DNA from: Clostridia bacterium
GTDB taxonomy: Bacteria; Bacillota; Clostridia; Oscillospirales; CAG-272
Reading direction: 5' to 3'
DNA length: 6,348 nucleotides
NCBI GenBank assembly: GCA_017382615.1
Contig: JAFNZX010000240.1
Location: forward strand, 1 to 6,348
Position numbers and translations under genes: made by a program. Each line of letters begins with the position of its first letter. The stretch's first letter is position 1. Below, piece after piece: positions 4,573 to 6,348 of the stretch. The notes below the pieces were generated by a model. It was not told the origin of the DNA. It did not search any database and saw only the letters and a program-made list of their open reading frames with translations.

Positions 4573-5241
4573 ATGAAAATCAAAAGGATATTACTTGCGT
4601 TGGTCGCATTGCTCATGGCACTTTGCCTGTGCTCCTGCGGCGCAAAGATCAAATATAACGGTGAGGACGGCAGCTATACGGATAAAAAGGGCAACGAATA
4701 TTTGCGTGCGCCCTCAGCCTACGAGCCGGTTTCCTATGAGAGCGATAAAACGTTTGGAACGTTGCTTGCGGGCATTGGTGAATTTGATTTGTATCAGATC
4801 GCAGGTGCTGCCAAGGGCGAGTGGGTGACTACTGCTGACGGTGACGTACTGTATAAGAAGGGAGTCAAGCTGCCTACGCCTGTGGAATTCGGTGCGAAAA
4901 GCATTTACGTTTGCCGCGAGGGCGAAAGCATTCATGCTTTTGCACGTATTGAAAAAAGCGAGGAGGTATCCGCTATCCTCAAGGCATATCTGGAGGGAGA
5001 GAGCATTCCTTACCCCAATAAGATGGCTGAGCAGAGTCTGCGCTTGCGCTTCGTATCGGACGATTACCCCTTCCTTTATTACCGCTTGACCTATCTGGAG
5101 TATGCCGGCGACGTGATCGTATATACGACGGATGCGGACGGCAATGAGATCGAAACCAATTACGGCAAATATTTTATTTACAACAGAGATGAGGGCAGAT
5201 GCGTTCCCGCAGGGGACGTGGTGCATAAATACGTACAATGA
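4573..5241 (+). CDS. Putative lipoprotein of unknown function
   Basis: This 222-residue secreted, lipid-anchored protein starts with a lipoprotein signal: basic M-K-I-K-R, a hydrophobic core (6-17), then lipobox L19-C20-S21-C22, with C22 as the acylated cysteine. An in-frame ATG at 4549 overlaps the deaminase gene and would put eight charged residues before the signal. The ATG at 4573 has AAGAGGT upstream and is preferred. The mature part begins G-A-K-I-K-Y-N-G-E-D-G-S-Y-T-D and is rich in acidic, aromatic and glycine residues with likely beta-strands, but I recognise no domain. It has only one other cysteine pair candidate (in V-C-R-E-G and G-R-C-V-P), which could form a disulfide. Its stop overlaps the rimI start (ATGATG). 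The link to tRNA modification genes is probably operon convenience; function unknown. Confidence 0.85.
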   Translation: MKIKRILLALVALLMALCLCSCGAKIKYNGEDGSYTDKKGNEYLRAPSAYEPVSYESDKTFGTLLAGIGEFDLYQIAGAAKGEWVTTADGDVLYKKGVKLPTPVEFGAKSIYVCREGESIHAFARIEKSEEVSAILKAYLEGESIPYPNKMAEQSLRLRFVSDDYPFLYYRLTYLEYAGDVIVYTTDADGNEIETNYGKYFIYNRDEGRCVPAGDVVHKYVQ

Positions 5242-5702
5242 TGGAACAGAGCACGAAGAAAAAGAGAATTTATACAAAGCCCCTGACTGCTGAGCATATT
5301 GCACAGGTGGCAGAGCTGGAAAAGGTATGCTTTTCCACGCCTTGGAGTGCACAGAGTCTGGAGCTTTTGACGCGCCAAGGGATTGGAACGGGCGTGGTAT
5401 ATATAGAGGACGGCAAGGTGGTGGCGTACGGCGGTATGCTGTGCGTGGTGGATCAGGGACAGATTACCAACGTTGCCGTGCATCCCGATTATCGCCGCCG
5501 CGGAATCGGACGCGCTATTGTAGGCGCGCTGCTTAAAATCGCCATGGATGAGCGATTTGAAGAGGTCACGTTGGAGGTGCGCAAATCCAACGAGGCAGCG
5601 CAGGCGTTGTATCGCGGTATGGGATTTCGCGCCATTGCCACGCGTCCGGGCTTTTATTCCAAGCCCACTGAGGACGGCGTGATCATGACGGCATATTTGT
5701 AA
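5238..5702 (+). CDS. rimI: Ribosomal-protein-alanine N-acetyltransferase RimI (GNAT)
   Basis: This 154-residue enzyme transfers an acetyl group from acetyl-CoA to protein N-termini, classically Ala1 of ribosomal protein S18. GNAT motifs in order: E-K-V-C-F-S-T-P-W-S (28-37), typical of RimI; the strand I-T-N-V-A-V-H-P-D-Y (76-85); the acetyl-CoA pyrophosphate loop R86-R-R-G-I-G-R92; E113 in L-E-V-R-K-S-N; and Y125 in A-L-Y-R-G-M-G-F, the positions of the catalytic Glu and Tyr in studied RimI. The tail R-P-G-F-Y-S-K-P-T-E-D-G-V-I-M matches the family. The first ATG (5238) overlaps the lipoprotein stop by 4 bases, and a second ATG follows at 5241. Either could be used, and translation is probably coupled because no strong RBS is visible. 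tsaD follows after 26 bases, a common pairing. The true substrates here are not proven. Confidence 0.93.
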   Translation: MMEQSTKKKRIYTKPLTAEHIAQVAELEKVCFSTPWSAQSLELLTRQGIGTGVVYIEDGKVVAYGGMLCVVDQGQITNVAVHPDYRRRGIGRAIVGALLKIAMDERFEEVTLEVRKSNEAAQALYRGMGFRAIATRPGFYSKPTEDGVIMTAYL

Positions 5703-5728
5703 GTCATATTTGAGAAAACGGAGACAGT

Positions 5729-6348
5729 ATGTACATTTTCGGAATGGAAAGCTCCTGCGATGAAACGTCGGCAGCGATCGTGCATGCGGATGAGGCAGGA
5801 AATTTAACAATCAAGGCGAATATCGTGGCGTCGCAGGTGGACGTGCACCGTTTGTACGGCGGCGTTGTACCCGAGATTGCAAGCCGCGCCCACGTGGAGG
5901 CAATTTCTCGCATTACAAAAGAGGCACTGGAGACGGCAGGCATCGGGGTCGAGGATCTTGACTGCGTGGCGGTTACGGCAAATCCCGGGTTGATCGGTGC
6001 TTTGCTGGTGGGCGTGAACTTCGCCAAATCCTTTGCGTTTGCAAATCATATTCCGCTTGTGGCTGTCAACCACATCCACGCCCACGTAGGTGCTGCGTAT
6101 CTGGCGCACGAGGGTCTTAAGGCACCCTTCGTTGCCCTTGTGGTTTCGGGCGGTCACACGCAATTTTACAGGGTGGATACCGATACCGAGTATACCGAGA
6201 TCGGCGGTACGCGCGACGATGCGGCAGGCGAGTCGTTTGACAAGGTAGGCAGAGTGATCGGCATGCCGTACCCGGGCGGTGCTGCGCTGGACAAGCTGGC
6301 GTACGAGGGTGACCCCAAGGCGTTTTCGCTGCCTTCTCCCGCTATGGC
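5729..6348 (+). CDS. tsaD: tRNA N6-threonylcarbamoyladenosine transferase TsaD (5' part)
   Basis: TsaD transfers the threonylcarbamoyl group from threonylcarbamoyl-AMP to A37 of ANN-decoding tRNAs, working with TsaB and TsaE. The 206 complete codons in the window are about 60% of the usual 340 or so residues; the gene runs off the right edge intact. Visible ASKHA-fold motifs: G-M-E-S-S-C-D-E-T (5-13), Y-G-G-V-V-P-E-I-A-S-R (43-53), metal-binding H115 and H119 in N-H-I-H-A-H-V, the nucleotide loop V-S-G-G-H-T-Q (139-145), D-D-A-A-G-E-S-F-D-K (163-172) and Y-P-G-G (181-184). GGAG lies five bases before the ATG. The start gives the family-standard N-terminus. tsaB, often beside rimI, is not in the window. 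Confidence 0.97.
   Translation, partial: MYIFGMESSCDETSAAIVHADEAGNLTIKANIVASQVDVHRLYGGVVPEIASRAHVEAISRITKEALETAGIGVEDLDCVAVTANPGLIGALLVGVNFAKSFAFANHIPLVAVNHIHAHVGAAYLAHEGLKAPFVALVVSGGHTQFYRVDTDTEYTEIGGTRDDAAGESFDKVGRVIGMPYPGGAALDKLAYEGDPKAFSLPSPAM

Overview
The window looks like a chromosomal segment of a spore-forming Bacillota (Clostridia-type) bacterium with roughly balanced base composition. The reasons are a recognisable SpoVT sporulation regulator, strong AGGAGG-type ribosome binding sites, sigma-A-like promoters, rho-independent terminators, and an XRE/SHOCT-like regulator pair typical of that group. I cannot name the species. Most of the window is ordinary housekeeping and accessory chromosome; the least explained part is the first 279 bases.

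Layout. Positions 1-279 hold no convincing gene. They are bounded by 23-base inverted repeats (22 of 23 matching) and contain several nested stem-loops, so I read them as a non-autonomous, MITE-like mobile or repeat element. A bidirectional terminator hairpin (280-323) follows directly. Positions 335-3090 are all on the minus strand. In transcription order they hold a CPBP intramembrane glutamic protease, an EamA drug/metabolite exporter, an XRE-family regulator with a C-terminal ligand- or partner-type domain, and a 77-residue protein almost abutting the regulator. The protease and the regulator each have their own good sigma-A-type promoter, so there are at least two transcription units.

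Positions 3091-3377 form a divergent promoter region. It is followed on the plus strand by spoVT, which has its own RBS and a very strong terminator (3935-3972). A second plus-strand unit then starts from an extended -10 promoter (4006-4034): a dCMP-deaminase-family protein, a lipoprotein of unknown function, rimI, and tsaD (cut by the window end). The gaps are 13 bases, a 4-base overlap and 26 bases, so these four are probably one operon. rimI-tsaD is a classic translation-linked pair (RimI N-terminal acetylation; TsaD t6A tRNA modification). The deaminase supplies dUMP for thymidylate synthesis, and the lipoprotein is the odd member.

Several start codons were moved from the longest possible ORF to the one with a proper RBS, and this matters for the regulator, SpoVT, the deaminase and the lipoprotein. 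I found no CRISPR array, rRNA, complete tRNA, transposase or phage gene.
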